In this document: positions 19,115-28,712 of the stretch, piece by piece
Layout: every line of letters starts with the position of its first letter
How positions within the stretch are numbered: position 1 is the stretch's first letter
NCBI GenBank assembly: GCA_964019425.1
Contig: OZ025851.1
Location: forward strand, 1-64,000
Direction: 5' to 3'
Length of the DNA stretch: 64,000 nt
Origin: Flectonema sp. DT1601
Lineage: Eukaryota > Euglenozoa > Diplonemea > Diplonemida > Diplonemidae
Notes under the pieces: model-generated
What the model was told of the DNA's origin: nothing
Database searches by the model: none
Seen by the model: only the letters and a program-made list of their open reading frames with translations
Made by a program: the position numbers and the translations under genes

Positions 19115-21865
19115 TTACGAAGGGGTGAGGGTGACCAAGTAATGGCGGTCGGCGACGGCCCGGCTACCACCACCCCCACGCAAGTCGAAGAAACGCCCCA
19201 GCGCAAGTACTGCTTCGGAGCGTTGTTGTTTAATGTTGTTGCTGTTAGGGCAAATACGAGACGGAAAATCTGCTGGGTTGCATTTTGTAGATACCCAGTT
19301 TAGTTTATAAGTGCATTGCAGTCTATTAAGATGATTAATAATGTAATTAACTTGTCTGTTGAGAGCCATTGAACGAACAGACATACCCTTCTTTGTTGAG
19401 TATAGAACAGTCGTGTTATCTACGTAGATATCTAAGTGTGATATCTTCGAAATCGTTCGGAGTGTAGATGAAAGGGCAGTAGCCTCCAGCACGTTGATAT
19501 GTTCACTACTTTCTTTTTTAGTCCACTGTTCTCCCAGTATAGTCATCTCATAATTTTGATCAAAGATTACGGCTCCCCAGCCCTTCATAGATGCATCGAC
19601 AAAGATCATCTTAGAATCATCTCGCCGGCTGTCCCCGGCGCGTATGCTCCGTGTCGTCAGCACCTCCTTCGACCAGTTGGATATGTCGCTCCTTACTGAT
19701 CTGGGAATGGGCACTTCTTGTTCTGTCTGAACGACACCACGATTCAACGAGTTAGTGACCCTTCGGAAGAATTTTAGTGCAAACCAGTACTTACCTGGAT
19801 GTACGCGAGTAATCGCCGAAGCGTGTAAAAGGCGACCTGCTAAGCTTTCGATTTTCTCGGATGTAATGTTATCAAGGCAAGTATTCAGTATCCTCTTGCG
19901 AAGCTTCTCAGCAACAGCAACAGTACACTCATTATGATTAAACCTTACACCGAGAAAATCGTACTCCTTAGCAAGCTCCTGAGTTTCTTCCTGCTTCCAT
20001 GTCACGTTGCAGCGTTTTGCCACTTCGTTAATTCTAGTTGTTGCATCGGATACATGCCTGCATGAACCAGTAACCCTAATGTTGTCGATCCACACGTCAG
20101 TAACGATCCCTCGGTGTGTGAAACAGGGCTTGGTAAAAGTAGGTTCGCCTGCGACAGTTGCTGTCAGCGAGTGCATAATCTCAGGTGCTGCCATATGTCC
20201 CATCGGCAACCTGGTAAGCTCAAACCACTCCCCTCGCTCATCTTGAAATCTAAAATATTTCCTCGAGCGCTCAGGTATTGATACCTGGTAAAACCCAGTC
20301 TTCAAGTCCCATTGAGACGATGTCTCCCTTGTAACTTGAGAAAGGTATTGGGATACATGCCCCAAAGGAACCCGCGGCTTGTACCCAAGATCGTGCATCA
20401 TCCTGTTGGCCTCTTTCGTCCACAAGATGAACCGTTGTCGAATCCCAGCCTGCCGTTCTTCGAGGATAGTGAAGGGTATCGACTCGAGTATCCCGGGGCC
20501 GTCGGCTAGGGTTGCAACCCCTGCCTCCACCAGTCGTCGCGCATGTTCCGACTGCAGACTAGACTCCTTATGGCTCTTCTTGTACCCAATGGTCCCTTGT
20601 CCCTTCGGATTAAAGGTTTGGTCCCAGACCTCTTCGAACCTCCTGCGGGTACCTTCAGTCATCATCTTCTTCACTTCTTCAACATCGATGGTCCCCACTT
20701 CCTTGACATGAAGAGGTGCCGCCTTCTCCTCGTCAGTTGTAGGGAGTCGTGTGGTCTTCGACTTCCGAGTGAAATTCTGCATAAGTCTCCGGGCAGTCCT
20801 TGGAGCTACAGATGTTGTGTTACTCGGGCTGTACGTAGTGAAAGAGCCAGCCCCCTGGTCGATCCTGCGTATCTTAGCGTTGTCTCTGATATCTGTTGGT
20901 TTGCCGTCTCGTGTTTCGCTAATCGACTTATCAGTGTCAGTGGGATGTCCAACCCGAGTTGCTTCTTCTCGAAAATGTACTTTACGGCACCACGTTTTAT
21001 GCTGTGAGCACTGTATGCTTCCATGCGAGAATCCCTTTTCCAAAGTCCTGTGAGCTTCGGAGTGTCGACTTTTGTCAGACGATCGAAGAATCCCAACCTT
21101 CTGATAGCCAGGTTTATCTCCTCCGTCCATCTTCCGGTGATCACCGCGAACCTTGATGCCGTGAATGGATTTTCCCTCTTTCCCTTTGGTATCTGGTTCC
21201 AGTCTATTATTACTGTCAAAGGGTCGCTCTGTATGAAGTTGGCCGAAGATAGCGCCGCGACTTCCCCCCAGCGTGACATCGTCTTCCAGGCGATCATCGC
21301 TGCGGTTGCAACCTTCAGTTCCTGTGTCTGGCTCCACTCCTCCAGGACTTCCCTCGGGATCGGAGTTGCCTGCGATTCGGGTATTGCAGCGCCATCTGCC
21401 CTTAAGGCCATCTGAAAGCTTCTGAGTGGTTGGTTCTCCATTCCAATGTGCTTCATAATCCCCGACAATGCCTTCGCGTAGTTCAGAAGACTCTGTAACT
21501 TCGCCCCTGTTGCGGTTACGAATAAGACTGCAGAATTCGCATCCATCGGGAGGTTCTTGTCGGTGGTCCATTTTGCAAACCTCGACCATAACCGCTTTCT
21601 TTGATCGATTGTTGATGTCGCCCACATCCTTCTTACTATTGCGCGTACACGCTTTTCGGCTGCCTTTATGGTAACATCGTCTTCCGAGTGTGTTCCCCTT
21701 GTGGGTTTGCGTTGCAAGATCTGCAGGATTGCATGCTCCATGATTCCTTTTCCCTTGACTAACTCGTCTTGCCGCATTTTGGCGGTTGCGCCTCCGGTAG
21801 TTCTGCTTAACGAAGTCATGCCTGGCCGGGCCCAGGTAAACTTCTTCTTTCTCACCGACATTCAA
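19115..21865 (-). CDS. Reverse transcriptase / RNase H of D copy 1
   Basis: Open frame of about 916 codons, of which the first third runs opposite-phase through the YR gene and is probably not RT. RT carries LPMGH and the box W-I-D-N; RNase H carries FVDASMKGWG, YVDNTTVLY and NPADFPSR. Identical in all three D copies. Confidence 0.85.
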   Translation of the reverse strand: MNVGEKEEVYLGPARHDFVKQNYRRRNRQNAARRVSQGKRNHGACNPADLATQTHKGNTLGRRCYHKGSRKACTRNSKKDVGDINNRSKKAVMVEVCKMDHRQEPPDGCEFCSLIRNRNRGEVTESSELREGIVGDYEAHWNGEPTTQKLSDGLKGRWRCNTRIAGNSDPEGSPGGVEPDTGTEGCNRSDDRLEDDVTLGGSRGAIFGQLHTERPFDSNNRLEPDTKGKEGKSIHGIKVRGDHRKMDGGDKPGYQKVGILRSSDKSRHSEAHRTLEKGFSHGSIQCSQHKTWCRKVHFREEATRVGHPTDTDKSISETRDGKPTDIRDNAKIRRIDQGAGSFTTYSPSNTTSVAPRTARRLMQNFTRKSKTTRLPTTDEEKAAPLHVKEVGTIDVEEVKKMMTEGTRRRFEEVWDQTFNPKGQGTIGYKKSHKESSLQSEHARRLVEAGVATLADGPGILESIPFTILEERQAGIRQRFILWTKEANRMMHDLGYKPRVPLGHVSQYLSQVTRETSSQWDLKTGFYQVSIPERSRKYFRFQDERGEWFELTRLPMGHMAAPEIMHSLTATVAGEPTFTKPCFTHRGIVTDVWIDNIRVTGSCRHVSDATTRINEVAKRCNVTWKQEETQELAKEYDFLGVRFNHNECTVAVAEKLRKRILNTCLDNITSEKIESLAGRLLHASAITRVHPGKYWFALKFFRRVTNSLNRGVVQTEQEVPIPRSVRSDISNWSKEVLTTRSIRAGDSRRDDSKMIFVDASMKGWGAVIFDQNYEMTILGEQWTKKESSEHINVLEATALSSTLRTISKISHLDIYVDNTTVLYSTKKGMSVRSMALNRQVNYIINHLNRLQCTYKLNWVSTKCNPADFPSRICPNSNNIKQQRSEAVLALGRFFDLRGGGGSRAVADRHYLVTLTPS
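20806..21861 (-). CDS. Tyrosine recombinase of D copy 1
   Basis: 351 residues: MSRWGEV (about 200), HSIKRGA (about 288), RLAKH (about 317), TLRYAG (about 328). Its Met codon follows the gag stop codon directly and in the same phase, so termination-reinitiation or read-through is the likely way it is made. Confidence 0.85.
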   Translation of the reverse strand: MSVRKKKFTWARPGMTSLSRTTGGATAKMRQDELVKGKGIMEHAILQILQRKPTRGTHSEDDVTIKAAEKRVRAIVRRMWATSTIDQRKRLWSRFAKWTTDKNLPMDANSAVLFVTATGAKLQSLLNYAKALSGIMKHIGMENQPLRSFQMALRADGAAIPESQATPIPREVLEEWSQTQELKVATAAMIAWKTMSRWGEVAALSSANFIQSDPLTVIIDWNQIPKGKRENPFTASRFAVITGRWTEEINLAIRRLGFFDRLTKVDTPKLTGLWKRDSRMEAYSAHSIKRGAVKYIFEKKQLGLDIPLTLISRLAKHETANQQISETTLRYAGSTRGLALSLRTARVTQHL

Positions 21866-23220
21866 ATTCTTTGAGGTTGCACCTGGGCACCACGGCCCCT
21901 TGGACCTAAAAAAGGCTTGATGGAGGGTCTTTGCTTAGGAGTCCAAGACTTTTTCTTGGATGCTTTGATAATGGATTTATCCATATTATCGCTCTCCTTC
22001 GCCTCCATCTCCGTCAAAACATCACTCAGTCTGGCCCCTTGCACAACGTAACCTTGCTGTGCGCGTAACAAGGACAACCCCCTATTACCCAGACTTACCA
22101 TCTCAGGCATTTCTTCCCATGAATCTACCTGCTCTGCCACCCTTATCCAATCAACAAGCATTTCAAAGTATGCCAGAAGGACACGGTCACCGGGCTTTGC
22201 AGTGGTACACCCGCTAGTGTACTTAAAGCGCAGGTCCCTGATGAAACCCGTCGCGTCCTCCTCGATCGCTTCTCTCCACTGCAGCACATCCTTCCTGTCT
22301 TCGACTCTCGTCGTCGTAAAGACAACCTTCGCATGTGCCTGAGGAGCCTGCAACGTGGTCGGTACATCTTCCGAACCAGTTCCCTTCGCTATCGCCGCTA
22401 GCCTACCCACCCGTTCATCTGACGCATCGATTTGCCCCAGCGTCGTTACTGGTTGAGTAGTTGTAATTGGTCTCTTTGAGACGTCCTTCAAACACTCCAG
22501 AATCTTGTCGATCTTCTTATCTTGGGCTATTGCCAACTCGCGGTTTGCGGTGATGGCCCCCTGCATCTTCGCCATCTCTGACTGCTGCTCCCTGATCGCA
22601 GAGTCAGTCATCCCTGCCAGGCTGTTCGTCGTCTGCCCCTGTCGAGATAGTTCGTTGGCTATTCTTGCATGTCCTTGTTCAAGTGCCTGCTGGCGGTTTA
22701 TCACGTTGACGGTCTCGTTTTCTAAAACGGCCTGCCGCTGCCCTGCAGAATTCAGCGCCTGGGACGTGGCTTGTTCCAAAGCACTCTGTCTCTGGACGGT
22801 GTGTGTTACTGCTTGGCTGGCGCCGTCGAGGACCTGGTGAAACTCAGAACGTGACACTGGCAACCCCTCGGTTACACCGCACGCGTTCAACATCTCATCA
22901 AACCTAGTGACATTCCTGTTCCTCAGGTGAGACAACATCACCTCCTTCGGCCTCAACGCGATGCCTTGGATCGATTCCCTTGGTATACCTAAAAAAGCCA
23001 TTAGCATATCATTGATAATACTTTCGGCCTGCTGCTGCGCACACCATCCCCCAAGGTTCATCCTAACATCATCCATTTTGTAAGTTCCACGTTTCAGCTC
23101 TTCTCCGCCGAAAACGCCTTTCCAAGCTTCTTCTAAGCTAGAAGGTAACCTGAAGTCATATGAACTTGAAGCCGCGACTAATGTCCCTGGCTGATCGATG
23201 TTCATTGGCACTTGATCCAT
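21862..23220 (-). CDS. Gag-like protein of D copy 1
   Basis: 452 residues. Central Gln-rich coiled coil (about 130-240), then a helical domain and a basic Arg/Pro/Lys tail ending GPRGRGAQVQ. Diverged from A/B gag but in the same gene position, with the same coiled-coil build and a leader formed by A1. Confidence 0.75.
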   Translation of the reverse strand: MDQVPMNIDQPGTLVAASSSYDFRLPSSLEEAWKGVFGGEELKRGTYKMDDVRMNLGGWCAQQQAESIINDMLMAFLGIPRESIQGIALRPKEVMLSHLRNRNVTRFDEMLNACGVTEGLPVSRSEFHQVLDGASQAVTHTVQRQSALEQATSQALNSAGQRQAVLENETVNVINRQQALEQGHARIANELSRQGQTTNSLAGMTDSAIREQQSEMAKMQGAITANRELAIAQDKKIDKILECLKDVSKRPITTTQPVTTLGQIDASDERVGRLAAIAKGTGSEDVPTTLQAPQAHAKVVFTTTRVEDRKDVLQWREAIEEDATGFIRDLRFKYTSGCTTAKPGDRVLLAYFEMLVDWIRVAEQVDSWEEMPEMVSLGNRGLSLLRAQQGYVVQGARLSDVLTEMEAKESDNMDKSIIKASKKKSWTPKQRPSIKPFLGPRGRGAQVQPQRI

Positions 23221-23384
23221 TTAAAAGAAATTTAATTTATTTAAAGGATGCAAAATTGCCTGGATAAAGGCAGATAGGCATAACGAATCAATCGCATAGC
23301 ACTATATAAAATGATAAGACGGTAAAACATGATAAGATAGTAAACTACGGCCGATCCCGGGAGATTCCCATATTGGTGTTAGGG

Positions 23385-23456
23385 TTTGCGGGTTTGCGGG
23401 TTTGCGGGTTTGCGGGTTTGCGGGTTTGCGGGTTTGCGGGTTTGCGGGTTTGCGGG
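23385..23456 (+). repeat. GCGGGTTT octamer array, 9 units
   Basis: 72 bp between D copy 1 and D copy 2. Confidence 0.98.
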
Positions 23457-23660
23457 GAATCACCTTTTAGGATCTGCCATAGTTCTTTTGATGGAACTTA
23501 AGGGAGTAGAAAATAAGATAAAGCAAGTTATAAAAACCATAACCTTGCAATGGAGACGTTGACACGTACTAAGTTTACTTGATTGACAATTCTTTCACAA
23601 TCTGCAGATGCTTTCTTTATTAAGACAAAGAAATAACAACTAAGAAAGGAATAATAATAC

Positions 23661-26411
23661 TTACGAAGGGGTGAGGGTGACCAAGTAATGGCGGTCGGCG
23701 ACGGCCCGGCTACCACCACCCCCACGCAAGTCGAAGAAACGCCCCAGCGCAAGTACTGCTTCGGAGCGTTGTTGTTTAATGTTGTTGCTGTTAGGGCAAA
23801 TACGAGACGGAAAATCTGCTGGGTTGCATTTTGTAGATACCCAGTTTAGTTTATAAGTGCATTGCAGTCTATTAAGATGATTAATAATGTAATTAACTTG
23901 TCTGTTGAGAGCCATTGAACGAACAGACATACCCTTCTTTGTTGAGTATAGAACAGTCGTGTTATCTACGTAGATATCTAAGTGTGATATCTTCGAAATC
24001 GTTCGGAGTGTAGATGAAAGGGCAGTAGCCTCCAGCACGTTGATATGTTCACTACTTTCTTTTTTAGTCCACTGTTCTCCCAGTATAGTCATCTCATAAT
24101 TTTGATCAAAGATTACGGCTCCCCAGCCCTTCATAGATGCATCGACAAAGATCATCTTAGAATCATCTCGCCGGCTGTCCCCGGCGCGTATGCTCCGTGT
24201 CGTCAGCACCTCCTTCGACCAGTTGGATATGTCGCTCCTTACTGATCTGGGAATGGGCACTTCTTGTTCTGTCTGAACGACACCACGATTCAACGAGTTA
24301 GTGACCCTTCGGAAGAATTTTAGTGCAAACCAGTACTTACCTGGATGTACGCGAGTAATCGCCGAAGCGTGTAAAAGGCGACCTGCTAAGCTTTCGATTT
24401 TCTCGGATGTAATGTTATCAAGGCAAGTATTCAGTATCCTCTTGCGAAGCTTCTCAGCAACAGCAACAGTACACTCATTATGATTAAACCTTACACCGAG
24501 AAAATCGTACTCCTTAGCAAGCTCCTGAGTTTCTTCCTGCTTCCATGTCACGTTGCAGCGTTTTGCCACTTCGTTAATTCTAGTTGTTGCATCGGATACA
24601 TGCCTGCATGAACCAGTAACCCTAATGTTGTCGATCCACACGTCAGTAACGATCCCTCGGTGTGTGAAACAGGGCTTGGTAAAAGTAGGTTCGCCTGCGA
24701 CAGTTGCTGTCAGCGAGTGCATAATCTCAGGTGCTGCCATATGTCCCATCGGCAACCTGGTAAGCTCAAACCACTCCCCTCGCTCATCTTGAAATCTAAA
24801 ATATTTCCTCGAGCGCTCAGGTATTGATACCTGGTAAAACCCAGTCTTCAAGTCCCATTGAGACGATGTCTCCCTTGTAACTTGAGAAAGGTATTGGGAT
24901 ACATGCCCCAAAGGAACCCGCGGCTTGTACCCAAGATCGTGCATCATCCTGTTGGCCTCTTTCGTCCACAAGATGAACCGTTGTCGAATCCCAGCCTGCC
25001 GTTCTTCGAGGATAGTGAAGGGTATCGACTCGAGTATCCCGGGGCCGTCGGCTAGGGTTGCAACCCCTGCCTCCACCAGTCGTCGCGCATGTTCCGACTG
25101 CAGACTAGACTCCTTATGGCTCTTCTTGTACCCAATGGTCCCTTGTCCCTTCGGATTAAAGGTTTGGTCCCAGACCTCTTCGAACCTCCTGCGGGTACCT
25201 TCAGTCATCATCTTCTTCACTTCTTCAACATCGATGGTCCCCACTTCCTTGACATGAAGAGGTGCCGCCTTCTCCTCGTCAGTTGTAGGGAGTCGTGTGG
25301 TCTTCGACTTCCGAGTGAAATTCTGCATAAGTCTCCGGGCAGTCCTTGGAGCTACAGATGTTGTGTTACTCGGGCTGTACGTAGTGAAAGAGCCAGCCCC
25401 CTGGTCGATCCTGCGTATCTTAGCGTTGTCTCTGATATCTGTTGGTTTGCCGTCTCGTGTTTCGCTAATCGACTTATCAGTGTCAGTGGGATGTCCAACC
25501 CGAGTTGCTTCTTCTCGAAAATGTACTTTACGGCACCACGTTTTATGCTGTGAGCACTGTATGCTTCCATGCGAGAATCCCTTTTCCAAAGTCCTGTGAG
25601 CTTCGGAGTGTCGACTTTTGTCAGACGATCGAAGAATCCCAACCTTCTGATAGCCAGGTTTATCTCCTCCGTCCATCTTCCGGTGATCACCGCGAACCTT
25701 GATGCCGTGAATGGATTTTCCCTCTTTCCCTTTGGTATCTGGTTCCAGTCTATTATTACTGTCAAAGGGTCGCTCTGTATGAAGTTGGCCGAAGATAGCG
25801 CCGCGACTTCCCCCCAGCGTGACATCGTCTTCCAGGCGATCATCGCTGCGGTTGCAACCTTCAGTTCCTGTGTCTGGCTCCACTCCTCCAGGACTTCCCT
25901 CGGGATCGGAGTTGCCTGCGATTCGGGTATTGCAGCGCCATCTGCCCTTAAGGCCATCTGAAAGCTTCTGAGTGGTTGGTTCTCCATTCCAATGTGCTTC
26001 ATAATCCCCGACAATGCCTTCGCGTAGTTCAGAAGACTCTGTAACTTCGCCCCTGTTGCGGTTACGAATAAGACTGCAGAATTCGCATCCATCGGGAGGT
26101 TCTTGTCGGTGGTCCATTTTGCAAACCTCGACCATAACCGCTTTCTTTGATCGATTGTTGATGTCGCCCACATCCTTCTTACTATTGCGCGTACACGCTT
26201 TTCGGCTGCCTTTATGGTAACATCGTCTTCCGAGTGTGTTCCCCTTGTGGGTTTGCGTTGCAAGATCTGCAGGATTGCATGCTCCATGATTCCTTTTCCC
26301 TTGACTAACTCGTCTTGCCGCATTTTGGCGGTTGCGCCTCCGGTAGTTCTGCTTAACGAAGTCATGCCTGGCCGGGCCCAGGTAAACTTCTTCTTTCTCA
26401 CCGACATTCAA
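23661..26411 (-). CDS. Reverse transcriptase / RNase H of D copy 2
   Basis: Identical in translation to the copy 1 protein; see that entry. Confidence 0.85.
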   Translation of the reverse strand: MNVGEKEEVYLGPARHDFVKQNYRRRNRQNAARRVSQGKRNHGACNPADLATQTHKGNTLGRRCYHKGSRKACTRNSKKDVGDINNRSKKAVMVEVCKMDHRQEPPDGCEFCSLIRNRNRGEVTESSELREGIVGDYEAHWNGEPTTQKLSDGLKGRWRCNTRIAGNSDPEGSPGGVEPDTGTEGCNRSDDRLEDDVTLGGSRGAIFGQLHTERPFDSNNRLEPDTKGKEGKSIHGIKVRGDHRKMDGGDKPGYQKVGILRSSDKSRHSEAHRTLEKGFSHGSIQCSQHKTWCRKVHFREEATRVGHPTDTDKSISETRDGKPTDIRDNAKIRRIDQGAGSFTTYSPSNTTSVAPRTARRLMQNFTRKSKTTRLPTTDEEKAAPLHVKEVGTIDVEEVKKMMTEGTRRRFEEVWDQTFNPKGQGTIGYKKSHKESSLQSEHARRLVEAGVATLADGPGILESIPFTILEERQAGIRQRFILWTKEANRMMHDLGYKPRVPLGHVSQYLSQVTRETSSQWDLKTGFYQVSIPERSRKYFRFQDERGEWFELTRLPMGHMAAPEIMHSLTATVAGEPTFTKPCFTHRGIVTDVWIDNIRVTGSCRHVSDATTRINEVAKRCNVTWKQEETQELAKEYDFLGVRFNHNECTVAVAEKLRKRILNTCLDNITSEKIESLAGRLLHASAITRVHPGKYWFALKFFRRVTNSLNRGVVQTEQEVPIPRSVRSDISNWSKEVLTTRSIRAGDSRRDDSKMIFVDASMKGWGAVIFDQNYEMTILGEQWTKKESSEHINVLEATALSSTLRTISKISHLDIYVDNTTVLYSTKKGMSVRSMALNRQVNYIINHLNRLQCTYKLNWVSTKCNPADFPSRICPNSNNIKQQRSEAVLALGRFFDLRGGGGSRAVADRHYLVTLTPS
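25352..26407 (-). CDS. Tyrosine recombinase of D copy 2
   Basis: Identical in translation to the copy 1 protein, including the full YR catalytic set. Confidence 0.85.
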   Translation of the reverse strand: MSVRKKKFTWARPGMTSLSRTTGGATAKMRQDELVKGKGIMEHAILQILQRKPTRGTHSEDDVTIKAAEKRVRAIVRRMWATSTIDQRKRLWSRFAKWTTDKNLPMDANSAVLFVTATGAKLQSLLNYAKALSGIMKHIGMENQPLRSFQMALRADGAAIPESQATPIPREVLEEWSQTQELKVATAAMIAWKTMSRWGEVAALSSANFIQSDPLTVIIDWNQIPKGKRENPFTASRFAVITGRWTEEINLAIRRLGFFDRLTKVDTPKLTGLWKRDSRMEAYSAHSIKRGAVKYIFEKKQLGLDIPLTLISRLAKHETANQQISETTLRYAGSTRGLALSLRTARVTQHL

Positions 26412-27766
26412 ATTCTTTGAGGTTGCACCTGGGCACCACGGCCCCTTGGACCTAAAAAAGGCTTGATGGAGGGTCTTTGCTTAGGAGTCCAAGACTTTTT
26501 CTTGGATGCTTTGATAATGGATTTATCCATATTATCGCTCTCCTTCGCCTCCATCTCCGTCAAAACATCACTCAGTCTGGCCCCTTGCACAACGTAACCT
26601 TGCTGTGCGCGTAACAAGGACAACCCCCTATTACCCAGACTTACCATCTCAGGCATTTCTTCCCATGAATCTACCTGCTCTGCCACCCTTATCCAATCAA
26701 CAAGCATTTCAAAGTATGCCAGAAGGACACGGTCACCGGGCTTTGCAGTGGTACACCCGCTAGTGTACTTAAAGCGCAGGTCCCTGATGAAACCCGTCGC
26801 GTCCTCCTCGATCGCTTCTCTCCACTGCAGCACATCCTTCCTGTCTTCGACTCTCGTCGTCGTAAAGACAACCTTCGCATGTGCCTGAGGAGCCTGCAAC
26901 GTGGTCGGTACATCTTCCGAACCAGTTCCCTTCGCTATCGCCGCTAGCCTACCCACCCGTTCATCTGACGCATCGATTTGCCCCAGCGTCGTTACTGGTT
27001 GAGTAGTTGTAATTGGTCTCTTTGAGACGTCCTTCAAACACTCCAGAATCTTGTCGATCTTCTTATCTTGGGCTATTGCCAACTCGCGGTTTGCGGTGAT
27101 GGCCCCCTGCATCTTCGCCATCTCTGACTGCTGCTCCCTGATCGCAGAGTCAGTCATCCCTGCCAGGCTGTTCGTCGTCTGCCCCTGTCGAGATAGTTCG
27201 TTGGCTATTCTTGCATGTCCTTGTTCAAGTGCCTGCTGGCGGTTTATCACGTTGACGGTCTCGTTTTCTAAAACGGCCTGCCGCTGCCCTGCAGAATTCA
27301 GCGCCTGGGACGTGGCTTGTTCCAAAGCACTCTGTCTCTGGACGGTGTGTGTTACTGCTTGGCTGGCGCCGTCGAGGACCTGGTGAAACTCAGAACGTGA
27401 CACTGGCAACCCCTCGGTTACACCGCACGCGTTCAACATCTCATCAAACCTAGTGACATTCCTGTTCCTCAGGTGAGACAACATCACCTCCTTCGGCCTC
27501 AACGCGATGCCTTGGATCGATTCCCTTGGTATACCTAAAAAAGCCATTAGCATATCATTGATAATACTTTCGGCCTGCTGCTGCGCACACCATCCCCCAA
27601 GGTTCATCCTAACATCATCCATTTTGTAAGTTCCACGTTTCAGCTCTTCTCCGCCGAAAACGCCTTTCCAAGCTTCTTCTAAGCTAGAAGGTAACCTGAA
27701 GTCATATGAACTTGAAGCCGCGACTAATGTCCCTGGCTGATCGATGTTCATTGGCACTTGATCCAT
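26408..27766 (-). CDS. Gag-like protein of D copy 2
   Basis: Identical in translation to the copy 1 protein. Confidence 0.75.
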   Translation of the reverse strand: MDQVPMNIDQPGTLVAASSSYDFRLPSSLEEAWKGVFGGEELKRGTYKMDDVRMNLGGWCAQQQAESIINDMLMAFLGIPRESIQGIALRPKEVMLSHLRNRNVTRFDEMLNACGVTEGLPVSRSEFHQVLDGASQAVTHTVQRQSALEQATSQALNSAGQRQAVLENETVNVINRQQALEQGHARIANELSRQGQTTNSLAGMTDSAIREQQSEMAKMQGAITANRELAIAQDKKIDKILECLKDVSKRPITTTQPVTTLGQIDASDERVGRLAAIAKGTGSEDVPTTLQAPQAHAKVVFTTTRVEDRKDVLQWREAIEEDATGFIRDLRFKYTSGCTTAKPGDRVLLAYFEMLVDWIRVAEQVDSWEEMPEMVSLGNRGLSLLRAQQGYVVQGARLSDVLTEMEAKESDNMDKSIIKASKKKSWTPKQRPSIKPFLGPRGRGAQVQPQRI

Positions 27767-27930
27767 TTAAAAGAAATTTAATTTATTTAAAGGATGCAAA
27801 ATTGCCTGGATAAAGGCAGATAGGCATAACGAATCAATCGCATAGCACTATATAAAATGATAAGACGGTAAAACATGATAAGATAGTAAACTACGGCCGA
27901 TCCCGGGAGATTCCCATATTGGTGTTAGGG

Positions 27931-28066
27931 TTTGCGGGTTTGCGGGTTTGCGGGTTTGCGGGTTTGCGGGTTTGCGGGTTTGCGGGTTTGCGGGTTTGCG
28001 GGTTTGCGGGTTTGCGGGTTTGCGGGTTTGCGGGTTTGCGGGTTTGCGGGTTTGCGGGTTTGCGGG
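27931..28066 (+). repeat. GCGGGTTT octamer array, 17 units
   Basis: 136 bp between D copy 2 and D copy 3. Confidence 0.98.
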
Positions 28067-28321
28067 GAATCACCTTTTAGGATCTGCCATAGTTCTTTTG
28101 ATGGAACTTAAGGGAGTAGAAAATAAGATAAAGCAAGTTATAAAAACCATAACCTTGCAATGGAGACGTTGACACGTACTAAGTTTACTTGATTGACAAT
28201 TCTTTCACAATCTGCAGATGCTTTCTTTATTAAGACAAAGAAATAACAACTAAGAAAGGAATAATAATACTTACGAAGGGGTGAGGGTGACCAAGTAATG
28301 GCGGTCGGCGACGGCCCGGCC

Positions 28322-28341
28322 GGGGGTTAAGGGAGGGCGGG
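28322..28341 (+). other. G-quadruplex motif in the A2/B2 linker (family D copy 3)
   Basis: Same 20-base motif as in D copy 1, at the same place. Confidence 0.85.
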
Positions 28342-28712
28342 AATTTAAAAGAAATTTAATTTATTTAAAGGATGCAAAATTGCCTGGATAAAGGCAGATA
28401 GGCATAACGAATCAATCGCATAGCACTATATAAAATGATAAGACGGTAAAACATGATAAGATAGTAAACTACGGCCGATCCCGGGAGATTCCCATATTGG
28501 TGTTAGGGGAATCACCTTTTAGGATCTGCCATAGTTCTTTTGATGGAACTTAAGGGAGTAGAAAATAAGATAAAGCAAGTTATAAAAACCATAACCTTGC
28601 AATGGAGACGTTGACACGTACTAAGTTTACTTGATTGACAATTCTTTCACAATCTGCAGATGCTTTCTTTATTAAGACAAAGAAATAACAACTAAGAAAG
28701 GAATAATAATAC

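Larger units (their letters stand above)
18469..23381 (-). mobile_element. YR retrotransposon, family D copy 1, complete split-repeat form
   Basis: Looks whole. Sense order: A1 23219-23381, gag, YR, RT/RNase H, B1 18911-19164, A2 18745-18907, G-rich linker, B2 18469-18722. A1/A2 (163 bp) and B1/B2 (254 bp) match in length and apparently in sequence. 4913 bp, the same length as D copy 3, with identical predicted proteins, so both are very recent. More distant from A/B in sequence but built alike. Confidence 0.9.
23457..27927 (-). mobile_element. YR retrotransposon, family D copy 2, A1-ORFs-B1 form only
   Basis: 4471 bp, the same length as the A1-ORFs-B1 part of copies 1 and 3. All three genes are open and give the same proteins. 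It lacks the A2-B2 segment; octamer DNA follows B1 directly. This is the form expected from a one-circle integration or from site-specific loss of A2-B2. Confidence 0.88.
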